DNA from: Phaseolus vulgaris
Lineage: Eukaryota > Streptophyta > Magnoliopsida > Fabales > Fabaceae
Assembly: GCF_000499845.2 (NCBI RefSeq)
Contig: NC_023749.2
Location: 42,802,658 to 42,866,657, forward strand
Direction: 5' to 3'
Length of the DNA stretch: 64,000 nucleotides
Shown here: positions 41,711 to 53,364 of the stretch, one piece after another
Layout: every line of letters begins with the position of its first letter
How positions within the stretch are numbered: position 1 is the stretch's first letter
Notes under the pieces: model-generated
The model's input: only the letters and a program-made list of their open reading frames with translations
Database searches by the model: none
What the model was told of the DNA's origin: nothing
Position numbers and translations under genes: made by a program

Positions 41711-44310
41711 AATATTAACGAAATGGAGACTATCAGCTTTGATGACATTCCCTTGTTTGAAGAAATGGAGAATAACAAAGGAATTAATATTGATGATGAT
41801 TTGGTTCCTACAATGGGCATGTGTTTTGATAGTGCTGATAGTGTTAAAAAAATTTTGTTGACAATATGCCATTTCAAAGGGTTTTAGCATCAAAACATGA
41901 AGTTCTAAGAAAGGACCGGACAAAGAGCTAAAGTACTTCATGTTGGTGTGTGCAAGAGCCGGAAAATATGTCTCGCCTATTCTGACCGAAGTTAATACCC
42001 AACCAACTCAAACAATTGAATGTCCAGCTCGAATAACTGTTGGGATAAAAAATGGAAAGTGGTATATTATATCTGTGCACCAAGAACATTCACATGACCT
42101 CAGCCCAACAAAGTCACGGTTGTTTTGGGGTAATAGAATAATTAGTTTACACACAAAGAGGGCGCTTGATATGAATGACGATGTTGGGGTACAAATTAAT
42201 AAGAGTTTTCAATAATTTGTTTTAGCAGCTGGTGGTTATGATAATCTAGAATTTGTTGAACGAGATGTGTGAAACTATGTCAGGAAACAAAGGAGGGTTT
42301 TGTGAAAGGAAGGAGATGGGATATCACTGTTAACTCATTTCTCTCGTATGAGGGAGCTTAATCAACACTTTTTCTTCGACATTGATTTCAACATTGATAA
42401 CCGCTTTCGTCATATTTTTTGGGCAGATGCACGTAGTCGTGCTGCAACATGGGAAAGCTTTGGGGATGTTCTATGTTTTGATACTACGTATTTGCTAATA
42501 AATATGACATGCCATTTGCACCATTTGTTGGTGTTAATCATCATGACCAACCTTTTTTTATGGGTATATCAATTCAATGACCTCACTCCAACAATTTGTA
42601 CATCAATGTGACAATGCACTACAAAAAAAAAAGCACAATTAGAATGTGAATCAGACTTTGCTTTGTTGAACACCATTATTCCTTGCACATCCCAGTCTAG
42701 CATCGAAAGACAATTCCAAATGGAGTACACACATGCAAAATTCAGTGAAGTGCAAGAAGAATTTAGATTGAAAATGAATTGTGTTGCTCATAATGTGTTT
42801 GTTGAGGGACAAAGTTGTCGGTTCAATGTTGTTGAAGATTCCTTCTGTAATGAAAAAACTAAACACATGAACTTTGACGTATGTTTTAACCGGGATAACC
42901 TTCATATTTCCTGCGCATGCTTGTTATTTGAGTTTAGGGGAATATTGTGTCGACACTGCTTGGTTGTTCTAGCACAAGAAAAAGTGGCACAAGTACCAAT
43001 GAAATATGTGTTGACCAGATGGAGTAAAAATCTTCGCCGAAAACACACATACATAAGAGCTTCATATGGGATGAAGGACAATGATCCACAAATTGATAGA
43101 TATGACAGGTTGTGTGATAAGTGTCTAATTTCAGTAATATTTCATATTAAAATATAGACACTTATGAGGATTTATTGCTAATTTACATATAAAATAATCC
43201 CTAATTTATGAATTTATATCTTTTTACATTTTTTATGATCTTTATTTGAATAAGAGTATTTTATTCCCAAATTTGGTGTTAATTGCAGATTTTTAGGCAC
43301 GATTGAAGATTTAGAGTAAAGGAGAATAATTTGAGCTAAAAAGAGGAAGCTGGAAGGTCCTAGAATGGAAAAACATGCAAAGAAAGATTGGGCCTTTTTT
43401 ATGTTTTATCACTTAGCCCATTAACGCGACACAGCAAGCCACCTAACCCTAGAAAAGTAGAATAAATAGGGGGCTAGAGGTTCAACCCTAGTGTGCCAGA
43501 TTGAGAGGAAAACACCATAGAGAGAATTGTAACCCAATTGGGAGAATGAAAGGTGCTAGAAGTATGCGTGACTAATTCTACCCTTTTGGATTGGGAGTAA
43601 TCTGCTCAAACTCTTATGTATTGAGGTGATATCTTATATATTAATATTCAGTTCTTGATTGATTATTGGTATTGTTGTTTTACTTTTAACTATCCGTAAC
43701 AAATTGAGAATCTTAAATCTGATCGAGAGGTATTTTTAGGGTTTAGATCTAAACATCAATACTTAACATATTTGAATGTTAGAGATAGACTTGAAATGTT
43801 AATTATTACTTGTGAGATAGACTTGTGGGATCGATATCCGTCCTTAAGGACAATTATTACTTCTGACAAACGCGGTGCACTTACCGTAAAATGTCATCAT
43901 TGTGCAAGAAATTTTATGATATAATTGAACTTGCAAGTGCCTCAACAAGTGCAACAGAACAATTACATAAGCGTCTTGATGATTTTGTGGCCAAACACAA
44001 TGATAATCACCAAACTTTCAATGGTTTTTAATGATGGACAATGATAATAAAAGTCTAACATTATCCTTTATAATACAAAAGTTACAATGGTTTTTTTGGA
44101 CTTCAATAAATGGAAGCTCTTCCATGTAGAAAAGGTTAAGAAAGAACAAGTTAAAAGACGACAATTGCTTTTATAAATGGAATGCATGAAACTTTTTGTC
44201 AGAAGGGGAGGATGATGTAGGTGGAACTGGAAGAGGAATAGGGTTTAGAGAGAGGGGTGGGCTTGGCCGAGGCAGGGGCAGAGGCCGAGGCACAAGAAGA
44301 GGAACAAAGG
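41711..44310 (+). pseudogene. FAR1-related (MULE-derived) transposase gene, internally deleted and split by an LTR
   Basis: Pieces in order. FAR1 DNA-binding domain: MGMCFDSADSVKKILLTICH (41811), then after a CGA-to-TGA-like stop KKGPDKELKYFMLVCARAGK and ECPARITVGIKNGKWY with HEHSHD-like histidines (to ~42110). N-terminal transposase: HFSRMRELNQHFFFDIDF, DNRFRHIFWADARSR, and the catalytic Asp in GDVLCFDTTYL (42325-42500). About 200 residues are then missing. Next: TIPC-like TSQSSIERQFQMEYTHA and the SWIM zinc finger CACLLFEFRGILCRH (42900-42960). The frame continues to RYDRLC at 43114, is split by a solo LTR, and resumes KKFYDIIELASASTSATEQL (43905). A Gly-Arg-rich end (GLGRGRGRGRG, ~44250) follows. 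In-frame stops at 41895, 42212, 42270 and 42305 include CGA-to-TGA types. FAR1/FHY3 relatives are either light-signalling factors or MULE transposases; the context favours transposon. Confidence 0.8.
43115..43899 (+). mobile_element. Solo LTR (family C), TSD TTGTG
   Basis: Starts TGATAAGTGTC and ends ATGTCATCA (785 bp), flanked by TTGTG at 43110-43114 and 43900-43904. Excision with one TSD rejoins the FAR1 frame (RLC-KKFYD). It has TTTATTCCCAAATTTGG near 43,262 and GGATTGGGAGTAATCTG at ~43600 shared with the copies at 15191 and 59365. Unlike them it lacks the CTCGCTTAAGCGAG block. Confidence 0.9.
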
Positions 44311-44982
44311 GATGAATATGGATGAAAGGCTTGGTTGAATCATGGATGCAGATGCTTAAGATGATATAGGGCCATATGTTGGAGATGATGCAGATGGTGA
44401 GTATATCTAATGTCTAAATCTTGTTGTGTTGAGGATTTTGTTTTCCTGAGTCTGGCATTAATTTCCTTGTCCTGAGATTGATTTATAATCCTTCTATCTC
44501 TGTTATCCACATCTGACTGCAGATTCTTCATTAAAATTACAAGCATATAATTGTGTGCTAACAATTTTCTTCGCATAAGAGATTGATTATAACTGAAAAG
44601 TTAGGACTTTGGAGCTTGCTCGATGAATTATTTGAAAATTCCCTGGATTATTCTTTTGCAGTGCTCTAAAAGTTCATCTAGTTTTGATTTTATTTGTTAT
44701 TTCAGCGGGCTTCATATATAAAATGGTATGTTTGTAACTTCTATTTTTGTTATTCGTGTGGCTGAGTTTCTATGGTGTGGTTGCTGCAGTCACCTCTTCG
44801 GAAGAAATAAACAATTTACTAACTTAAAGAAATTATGTACAGCAGAAGAAAGTATTAACTAAATGATGGACAATGAGATATTTAGTGGTTGGTTAGGGTT
44901 ACTGCTTAGCTAGTTATATCTTCAATTTAAAGTAGTTTTCTTATGTTGAAACGAACTACAATGGAACTCGGAAGGTTAAAAA
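44311..44982. other. 3' flank of the FAR1 relic, no gene recognised
   Basis: Moderately AT-rich sequence; a 78-codon minus ORF at 44340-44576 has no features. May include the 3' UTR and end of the MULE. Confidence 0.4.
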
Positions 44983-45287
44983 TGTTATATTCTAAAGTTT
45001 TAGGATTTAATTAGTTAGGATTTTATCATTTATTTAATTAGTTAGGATTTTATCATTTATCTTTATCATTTGTAATCTCTTTAGTACTCTATAAATAGAG
45101 TATTGAACTATTATTTGAGATATGAATAATATATGTAGTTTGTTTCCTTTTCTCAATTCTCTATCATTGTTCTTGTTCTTGGTATAATCGGAAGCCACCT
45201 AAAGGTTCCCTTTGTCCAAAGCCTAAACGTTCTTCGAAATCTCTTACGAGATGACCTAAACACTTCTACACACAATCGTTCATATCA
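44983..45287 (+). repeat. 5' LTR of the deleted gypsy (305 bp)
   Basis: Ends CATATCA before the primer site. TATA box CTATAAATAGAG at ~45091. Two copies of an ATTAGTTAGGATTTTATCA unit in U3. Confidence 0.9.
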
Positions 45288-45319
45288 ATTGGTATCAGCT
45301 AGGACCTTCCAGTACTTCA

Positions 45320-47071
45320 ATGGCAGATTCAACACGCTCCGCTCAAGCTACTAAAGAGATGGAAGATCGAATTTGCCAAAGGATGGATAATAGGTTTATG
45401 GAACTCGCGACTAGGTTGAAGGAAACCTTGACTCTTTCTATGAAAGACACCATTCAGGATTTACTTACTCAATCTCGAGGTGAACGCTCCCCTGGACCCT
45501 CACATGACACGCGCGGACCTCGCACGGGGTCTTCTTATGTTTGTGGCACGCGGTTGACACGCATCGACTTTCCCCGATTCAATGGCGAAAATGTTAACCA
45601 GTGGATTTACCAATGCGAAAATTAATTTCTCATTGACAAGACTCCAGAGGAATTCAAGGTACAGTTGGCACTTGTGCATCTAGAAGGCAAGGCCTTGCAA
45701 TGGCATATCGCACTTATGAACTCTGATTTAGATATGGATGCACCTTCATGGCCAGGATTCACCAAAAGTCTAAAAGATCGGTTTGGTGCAATTGGCGATG
45801 ATCCCATGGTTGCGTTGATGTGTCTACGACAAAAGACTTTCGTTGATGCCTATCACGAAGAGTTCGATTCAATCATTACAAGGTTGAAGTTAGCTAATGA
45901 TCATATTCTCAACTGCTTCCTTGGTGGCTTAAAGCAAGACATCCAAATGATGGTACACATGTTCCATCCTACGTCTCTACAACATGCGTTTACTTTGGCC
46001 AGGACGTATGAAGTAGCCCATTCAAGCAATTCGTTGGCCAACCTAGATAGGGGAGTCTTGGGTCCAACACCAGTGCCTATGTCATCGTTTGCTCCAATCA
46101 ATGCGGCCCCCACACCCAACCCAAAATGCCACTTAACGTTGGAGTTCATAGCAGAACGCAAAGCCAAAGGCCTTTGTTATTTTTGTGATGAACCCTACTC
46201 AATGGAGCACAGTAGGGTACACAAGCAATTACAACTTCACGTCATGGAGATGGAGGAAGAAGATGACCCCCTTGATCGTCCTCCCAGTGAAACGACTGAA
46301 TTATTGCAAAGGAAGGAGCCACAAATCTCAGTCTACGCATTAACCGGAGTGGCTGGGTTCAAAACTATGAGAATAACTGGATATCATAAAACACGACCTT
46401 TACATATTCTCATTGATAGTGGCAACACTCATAATTTCTTAGATACCCAAATGGATTAAAAATATGGGTGCATAATTGAGACGATTGCCCCTTTGAATGT
46501 TGTGGTAGCAGATGGGTCAAAGATCAAGATATCTTACGTGGTCAAAAATTTTAGTTGGACAATTCAGCACACAACTTTTACTGCTGATATGCTACTCCTT
46601 CCTTTGGGGTGTTGCGATTTAGTGCTAGGAATTGAGTGGCTCATAACATTGGGCGATATTTTATGGAATTTCGACAAACTCACTATGGAGTTCAATGTAC
46701 AAGGAAGGCAACATGTTCTACGTGGCTCTGTGGGCCCCAAGATCAAACTTACACCCAAGCAACAATTGAGTAAAGTTTTTCTTGAAGATGTGCATTTATC
46801 TATGATTCACATTGGTGCAAAGGAGGAGATGTTGTTGCATTCCTTGTATGCCGCACAAAAGGAGATTCCAACTGAGATCGCGAATCCATTCCACGAATTT
46901 GCAGATGTTTTTCCAGAACCACAACAATTACCACATTTTCGACCAGGCCATGATCATCATATTCCTTTGCTTCAGGGAGTTAATCCTGTCAACAAAAGGC
47001 CTGTAAAGTACCCATTGTTCCATTCTTGGGGGCAAGAATGTTGTTGTGGGGAGGGCATTGTTATATTCTAA
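45320..47071 (+). pseudogene. Gypsy gag-protease-RT start, one frame with two stops
   Basis: A single frame opens MADSTRSAQATKEME 20 bp after the primer site. Stops at 45623-45625 and 46457-46459 divide it. Gag: RIDFPRFNGENVNQW (~residue 74), LEGKALQWHIALMNSD, ILNCFLGGLKQDIQMMVHMF, ARTYEVAH. A zinc-finger-like segment is GLCYFCDEPYSMEHSRVH, a variant of the usual gypsy knuckle. Protease: HILIDSGNTHNFLD with the catalytic DSG (46420-46445). RT begins with FADVFPEPQQLPHFRPGHDH and NKRPVKYP (~46900-47010), then the internal deletion and a short 3' tail (SWGQECCCGEG). The type fits non-LTR-capsid plant chromovirus-like gypsies; the lineage is not fixed. Confidence 0.8.
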
Positions 47072-47392
47072 AGTTTTAGGATTTAATTAGTTAGGATTTT
47101 ATTACGATGTTATCATTTATTTAATTAGTTAGAATTTTATCATTTATTTAATTAGTTAGGATTTTATCATTTATCTTTATCATTTGTAATCTTTAGTACT
47201 CTATAAATAGAGTATTGAACTATTATTTGAGATATGAATAATATATGCAGTTTGTTTCCTTTTCTCAATTCTCTATCATTGTTCTTGGTATAATCGGAAG
47301 TCACCTAAAGGTTCCCTTTGTCCAAAGCCTAAACGTTCTTCGAAATCTCTTACGAGAGGACCTAGACGCTTCTACACACGATCATTCATATA
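47059..47392 (+). repeat. 3' LTR of the deleted gypsy (334 bp)
   Basis: Like the 5' LTR but with one extra ATTTAATTAGTTAG unit plus an ACGATG insertion. The terminal CATATCA is changed to CATATA. A few substitutions distinguish the LTRs, so the insertion is old enough to have diverged. Confidence 0.88.
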
Positions 47393-47423
47393 AAAAAACC
47401 TGTTGTTTGTTTTGGATGCTTTA

Positions 47424-49225
47424 CACTACAAGAAAAACGCGAATTACATACAGATTATTACATACGGATTTAATTCCGTATGTAAACAGGTATTACATAC
47501 GGATTTTTTCCGTATGTAAATATTGGCACCATAAAATAAAATTAGCAATGAATGGGATTCGAAGCCAAGTTCCTTAAGCAATCCTTCAACAACTAAAGAA
47601 AATTTAACCACTACACCAAGCAAATTCTTTAGTTTTATTATACTTATTATTATTAATAATACTAACAATATTAATAATACTAACAATAATAATAATACTA
47701 ACAATATTAATGATACTAACAATATTAACATATGAATCACATTTAATTTATCTATAATCTACTTGAATCTAAACATAATTTATTATATTATCTATTAGTA
47801 TGAATCACATTTAATATATGTCATACTCATAGTCATCATATTACCTATTACATTAAAATCAACTATCATATTAATTATTATTTTACGATCATATTGACTT
47901 AATTAAGTTCATTATAGGTAGTTGGTTTTACTTGTGTGTTATAGTAAAGAATATTGTCAACAAACAATATTATCTTTTAACATAGAATGATGACTTTTAC
48001 ATTAACTATTAATTAAATTTCAAAAACAGATTACTAGTTAGCATATCATTATAGTTTAAACTATATTAATTATTCCATAAATCTATGTAAAAAGTTGTTA
48101 CTAAATAACCCTTTCTACTAATATATAAATCATAATGACAAAGTGATTAAATAATTTATAATTTAAAATACTTTAAAAATTATACATTATATCAATTTTA
48201 ATCTATGTAAGTAAATATTTGAAAATAAGATTTCTTTTATCGACAAAGAATAAAAAAAATTAAAGGAAACATTTTAAGGATATTTCAATCCTTATACAAG
48301 AATCTCAAATCAGAAAAGAAGTGTAAGATACAAGCATCTATATAGCCATCTAACAAAAACTTCACAACTACCTATAATAACCTATATTTGAAAATAAGAT
48401 ATCAAATAATTTTATATTAATATATATATATATAATATGAAAGTAAATTTAAATTTAACCATGAGTTTTAAAAAATTAATGATTAAATAAAAAAATATAT
48501 TAATCAATATATATGTATTTATAGTATTAAAGTTATATTAATATTATATAATTTCTTCCTTTTTCTCTCTATCTATCTATATCCGGATAAAAGTAATATT
48601 ACTCAAGTCAAATAAAACTACTATACACACACAATAAATATCTAAATGTATATTTATATCAAAATTAATATTAATAATATGAATATAATATTGATAATAT
48701 GAATATAATATTAATAATATGAATATTAATACTAATAATATTAATAATAATATTAATAATATTAATAAATATTAATAATAATATGAATATGAATATTAAT
48801 ACTAATAATATTAATAATAATATTAATAATATGAATATTATGTTAATAATAATATTAATAAATATTAATAATATGAATAATATTAATAAATATTAATAAA
48901 TATTAATAATATTAATAATATTAATAAATATTAATAATATTAATAATATTAATAAATATTAATAATATTAATAATATAAATATAATTTATTTTATTATTA
49001 TTATTAATAATAATAATTATATTAATATGTATAAATTATATTAATATGTATAAATTATATTATTATGTATAAGTATAATAAAAATGATAATATGACCAAA
49101 GAACTTGTCTGGTCAGAATGCCTCTAGGATTAATAATAATTAGTAATAATGAAAAAATTAAAAAATAAACTTTTTACATTACATACGGATTTTGACTGTA
49201 TGTAATTCCAATTTTTCTTGTAGTG
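47424..49225. mobile_element. Non-autonomous CACTA element, TSD TTA
   Basis: Starts CACTACAAGAAAAACGC and ends with the inverted TTTTTCTTGTAGTG; flanks TTA at 47421-47423 and 49226-49228. Subterminal ACATACGGATT motifs occur, direct and inverted (TCCGTATGTAA), three to four times near the left end and once or twice near the right. The 1.8-kb interior is AT-rich with a long ATT/AAT microsatellite tract (48650-49080) and no ORF with features, so it depends on outside transposase. Confidence 0.93.
48650..49080. repeat. (AAT)n-type tract with ATG-containing variants
   Basis: ATTAATAATATTAATAATAT-type tract with variants carrying GAATATTAATACTAATAATA. It is impure and spans about 400 bp inside the CACTA. 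Confidence 0.85.
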
Positions 49226-49237
49226 TTATGTGCAGTG

Positions 49238-51016
49238 TGTTGAAGATGGTTGCTGCCCCTTCAAGATTGTGTTTGATGAAGACTTCTATGTACATTGCAT
49301 TTGTATTTTGCTTTGCTTTAAGTATGTCTTAGGTAGTGCTTAGAGGTTGTCTAAGAGTGGGCTTTTTGCTGAGTAACTCACCTCATAACCACTGGCCATG
49401 TGATAAGAACAAGCATAAGTTTTCTTAAACTGTTTTTCACATGTTTTACAAAAAACACGTTTACTGCATAAAAATAAATCTGTTCTTTTCTAAATAAACA
49501 GATTCATTTTTACACTGATGCCTTGGCTAAGTCTTGTGAAAATTAGTTTTTGTGCATCATGTATTTTGGCTAAGTCTTCTATCTTTCAAAACGACTGAGT
49601 TTTAAATAGTTAAACTTTCTCTGTTTTCGTTTTGAAAAATAAATCTGTTCATCTGCAAATGAATAGATTCTTTTTGTCTCTGGTGCCATGTCAAGCTTAA
49701 ACGATTTTCAGTTTTATCTCAGCACCAGAATGGTTGACTAAGTCTCCTCACTTAACAAATTCTCTAACTGATTTTGAAAATAAATCTGTTCATTTTATTT
49801 TCAATCTGTTCATTTTATAACAGCTTTAACTGTTTTTCAAAAATCTGTTATAAGTTGGTTTTCTATAAAATGCAAACTTGTTTCTGAGTTTAAATATCGT
49901 TCATACATTTGCAAAAAACAAGTTTTGACAGCAGAGAATCAAAAGTTTACAAAGGATTAACATTTGTTCTTCAAAGATTTCAAAAATCACAAAGTGCTTG
50001 TTCTTGTTTTGGTTCCAAAAGCTTGGTGTGAGGTGCAGCTACTGTTCTAGCAATCTTGCCTACTGGTTTAAGGCAGATCTTTGTATCCTCAATCAGGTGT
50101 AGTCGTTTCACTTCTCATTTCTTGTGATAGTTTGGTTGAACACTCTTCTTGATAGGTTTTCTTGAAGAGTGGGTGTGTGCTGAAATAGGTTTTTTCAGCA
50201 AGAGTACCTAAGTTCTTGTAGGTTTCAAGAACAGTGGGAATTGTACTTGGTTGTACTGTGTTTTAGTGATTTCCACCTGGTTTTGGTGAAGACTGGATGT
50301 AGCTCAGTTGAGTGAACCAGTATAACTGCTTGTGTTCATTCTCTCTCACTCTCTGCAATTTCGTTTCTGCATAATTGATAAAACAGCAAAGAAATAAATT
50401 TGTTCAATTGAAAATAAATCTGTTCTTTCTGGGCACTGTGCATACTGTTCTTAATTTCTGAAAAAGTTGTTTGAATCTGATAAGAACATATAAAATCTGC
50501 TAAAAGCCACTGGAACAGATTGACTGTGATAGGTTGCTCAAGAAATTGTCAAAGCTATTAATTGAACCTTAAACAATTGCTTAAAGTTGAAGCTTGCTGT
50601 TCTGTGATTCATTGTTCTTAATTTCTGGAAAAGTGTCTGGTTTCAATAAGAACACTGATAATCTGTTAAAGGCTAATAAAACAGGTTGTGTGTGATAGGT
50701 TGTCTCACTAATTGTCAAGCCCTTAACTGAACCTAAATCACACAAATTGGAATTAAGGTTTGCTGTTTTTGTGTTTCACTGTTTTTTCAATATGATATCT
50801 GTGTGTGTGCATCTGGAAAATCTATCTGCATAATCTTGTGATTAACCTTGCTGTATTAAAAGCTTTTCAAATAAAAACAGTGCTGAAATAAATCTGTTCA
50901 TTTTCACATAAATCGATTTATTTTCTGTAAAACTGGGTTAAACACTGTTTCTGCGAGAAAGTTTTAAAAGGTCAATTCACCCCCCCTCTTGAACTTTGGC
51001 ACTATTAAATCCAACA
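49238..51016 (+). mobile_element. Solo LTR (family B), TSD CAGTG
   Basis: Starts TGTTGAAGATGG and ends AAATCCAACA (1779 bp), with CAGTG at 49233-49237 and 51017-51021. It has repeated AAATAAATCTGTTC motifs, a TATA-like TTTCTATAAAATGC near 49865, the GGATGTAGCTC / GAACCAGTATAA boxes (~50290-50330), and a CACCCCCCCTC end. The copy at 3688-5252 is the same family inverted. It inserted 12 bp beyond the CACTA end. Confidence 0.92.
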
Positions 51017-51021
51017 CAGTG

Positions 51022-53364
51022 TTCTTACAAGGTCGGATTCCTCTTACAATGACTTCTTTTGTCTTCGTATTCTCGTTCTCCCGGCTTTTATGGTGATTTT
51101 CAGTTTGTACTTCCCTTCTCCGAGATGTCCTATGGTATTTATAACTTTGAGATGAGTCTCAACTGTTATGGATTTGCTCTTGGATTCAGACTTGGGCCCA
51201 ATTATGCCTTAATCATAGTTTATAATTAAACTTGTTTAATTAAAGTTAATTATGAGTTTATTGTCTATTCTTAGATTTATTCGGCCTTGTCAACCATTCG
51301 ATCTCTCGGTCATGTGGTAGTAGATGCAGTATATGATATAATTCTTTCTATAAATGCGTAATGCTCAAAATTATTTATGCTTGGTCTGAAATATGATGCA
51401 GAGCAACCTAGATTTGACAAGAAATGCCATTTCATGGATAAGCTGGTTTGGGAAGTGTCTCAGCATTACAAGTAACCTACTTTGCCTTTCAAGCTTAAAC
51501 ATGGTGAGTTATCTGGCCAGCTTGCATTTCAAATTTTGTTAACTTCAGCTTTGATTAAAAAAACTGCTGTAACTCTTGTTACATCTCTCTCGTACTTTGT
51601 AATAAATGAATTCTCATTTTAATTAGACTTTCAAAAAGTGATGAAATATCTGGGATCATAAGAATTGAAGGACATTTGAATTATTTCCTAGATAGAAATT
51701 TAGTAAGAAATAAATATATTAAAAAAGGATTGTGCAAGTTAAAGTAATTGAACACATCAAGTTTACTCCTGTAAAAACTATGAAGCTGTTCTAACAGAGT
51801 TATCGACTTTCGATTTTCCACTGGGAGAATAATCATTCCATCAAAATTCCAGGAATGGATAAAAAAGACAATATAATAGTAAGAATCACGTTCACAAAAT
51901 TAAGATTAGTTCTAAAATTTGAACCAAATAAAAAAATGAAAATGATCAGTGTAAATTAAAAAAAAATGGTGTGAATTTTAATGTTCTTTTAGGAGCAAAA
52001 GACACGAACAAATAAAACCACAAAACAAAACTATGTAGGTATTGTTTGCTGCCTACGATGTTCACACTAGGTTTGAGTGCAATAAGTGAAATCTTCTTTT
52101 GAAACTGAGTAATGGGTTTCTTTTTATACAAAATTTTTTCTTTAATTTTTTGTTTGTCACAGGTAAAAGTTGTAGAAATTCAAGAAACAAATTTTCAATT
52201 TTAAATATTATACAAAAATAAAAAATTATAAAGGGAAGATGAAAAAAGTTGAAAAAAATTCACCTCAGAACAAATTTTGTTATACCTTTATATTATAATT
52301 ATTATTTTTATTTTGACAATTGATATTTTGATTATATAATAAAAATATAAACATATATTTGCGATAGTGTTTACCTTTTTACCAGCTACTATAATATATA
52401 TTAGAGGAAAAATATTATAAAGTAATAATAATAAAAAAAATATCACCATAAATTTTACTATCATCATTATAATAGACATTCAGGAAAAAACATTATAAAA
52501 TTATAATATAATAAAAAAATAATAACAATCAACCTTATTTAGAATTTTATCAACCTTGTATGAAATTTATATTTACAACATATCATAAAAGTCAATTTTT
52601 GAAATAAAATCTCTTTCATTATAATATGTACTACTTGGCATCTGAGACTACTTTTATTCTCCTGTTATTTAACACTATTTTAGTATGGGATAATTTCATC
52701 TAATTGTTAGCTAACACTATTTTGGCTTGATAACTGATTACTATCAATACGTAATTAACAAGTATTTGAGTTATTTACAGGATACATACCCATGAAAATA
52801 ATATAAATGAAAAAAATTCCAATATAAGATGTTAGATTTTTTCAATTTTCTAAAAGAAGTAACTTGATAACATAAAAACCTCTGAATGTTGAATACTAAC
52901 TTTGTGACTGATATAAGCAAAGTGGAGATAAAATATGAAAAAAAAGTATATAGTACAATGAATTTCTAGTACAAGAGGAAATCATCAAAAACACTAAAAA
53001 ATTCAAGTCAATAAATCTGAAAGGATCTGAAAGGAGGTTTTAGTTCAGTAAAGTTAAACTGGAACTTGTAAAAATGTTAAATAACCTTTATTTTGTAGTG
53101 TTGTGTTTGGTTAGGTGAGAGAAAAAAAAAGGCTTATTTGGATGAATGCAAGAAGAAAATTAAAGAATCTGTGGGAAATTTATATCTCAACCTAAAGAAA
53201 AGGATTAGTGTGTGAATAACAAGAGAAAATAAAAACAGAAGAGGTTGACATAATTGTGACTTGTCATTTTCAATAAAATTATAATATATTATTACAGTAT
53301 ATCTGATATAATTTTGTTATGTTTGATTATTTGTTTAAACAGTAATAAAATATTATTAATCTCT
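51022..53364. other. Intergenic, AT-rich, with one exon-like remnant
   Basis: 51402-51503 is bounded by TGATGCAG and GTGAGT and translates as RFDKKCHFMDKLVWEVSQHY, a stop, then PTLPFKLKHG. It looks like an old exon but I do not recognise the family. The rest is AT-rich noncoding sequence (homopolymers, ATAAT tracts at 52270-52560). Confidence 0.4.

Larger units (their letters stand above)
44983..47392 (+). mobile_element. Internally deleted Ty3/gypsy element with both LTRs, TSD AAAAA
   Basis: 5' LTR 44983-45287 and 3' LTR 47059-47392 both start TGTTATATTCTAAAG. Primer site ATTGGTATCAGCT at 45288-45300 follows the first LTR, and a purine tract TGTGGGGAGGGCA precedes the second. Flanks AAAAA at 44978-44982 and 47393-47397 are a low-complexity but consistent 5-bp duplication. 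The interior (1.77 kb) has gag, protease and the first part of RT, then jumps to the 3' end, so RT, RNase H and integrase are missing. Movement would need helper proteins. Confidence 0.85.

Noticed and set aside
47540..47625. tRNA-like GGGATTCGAAGCC segment inside the CACTA
   Set aside because: The T-loop-like motif stands alone. There is no acceptor stem, D-arm or anticodon arm around it.
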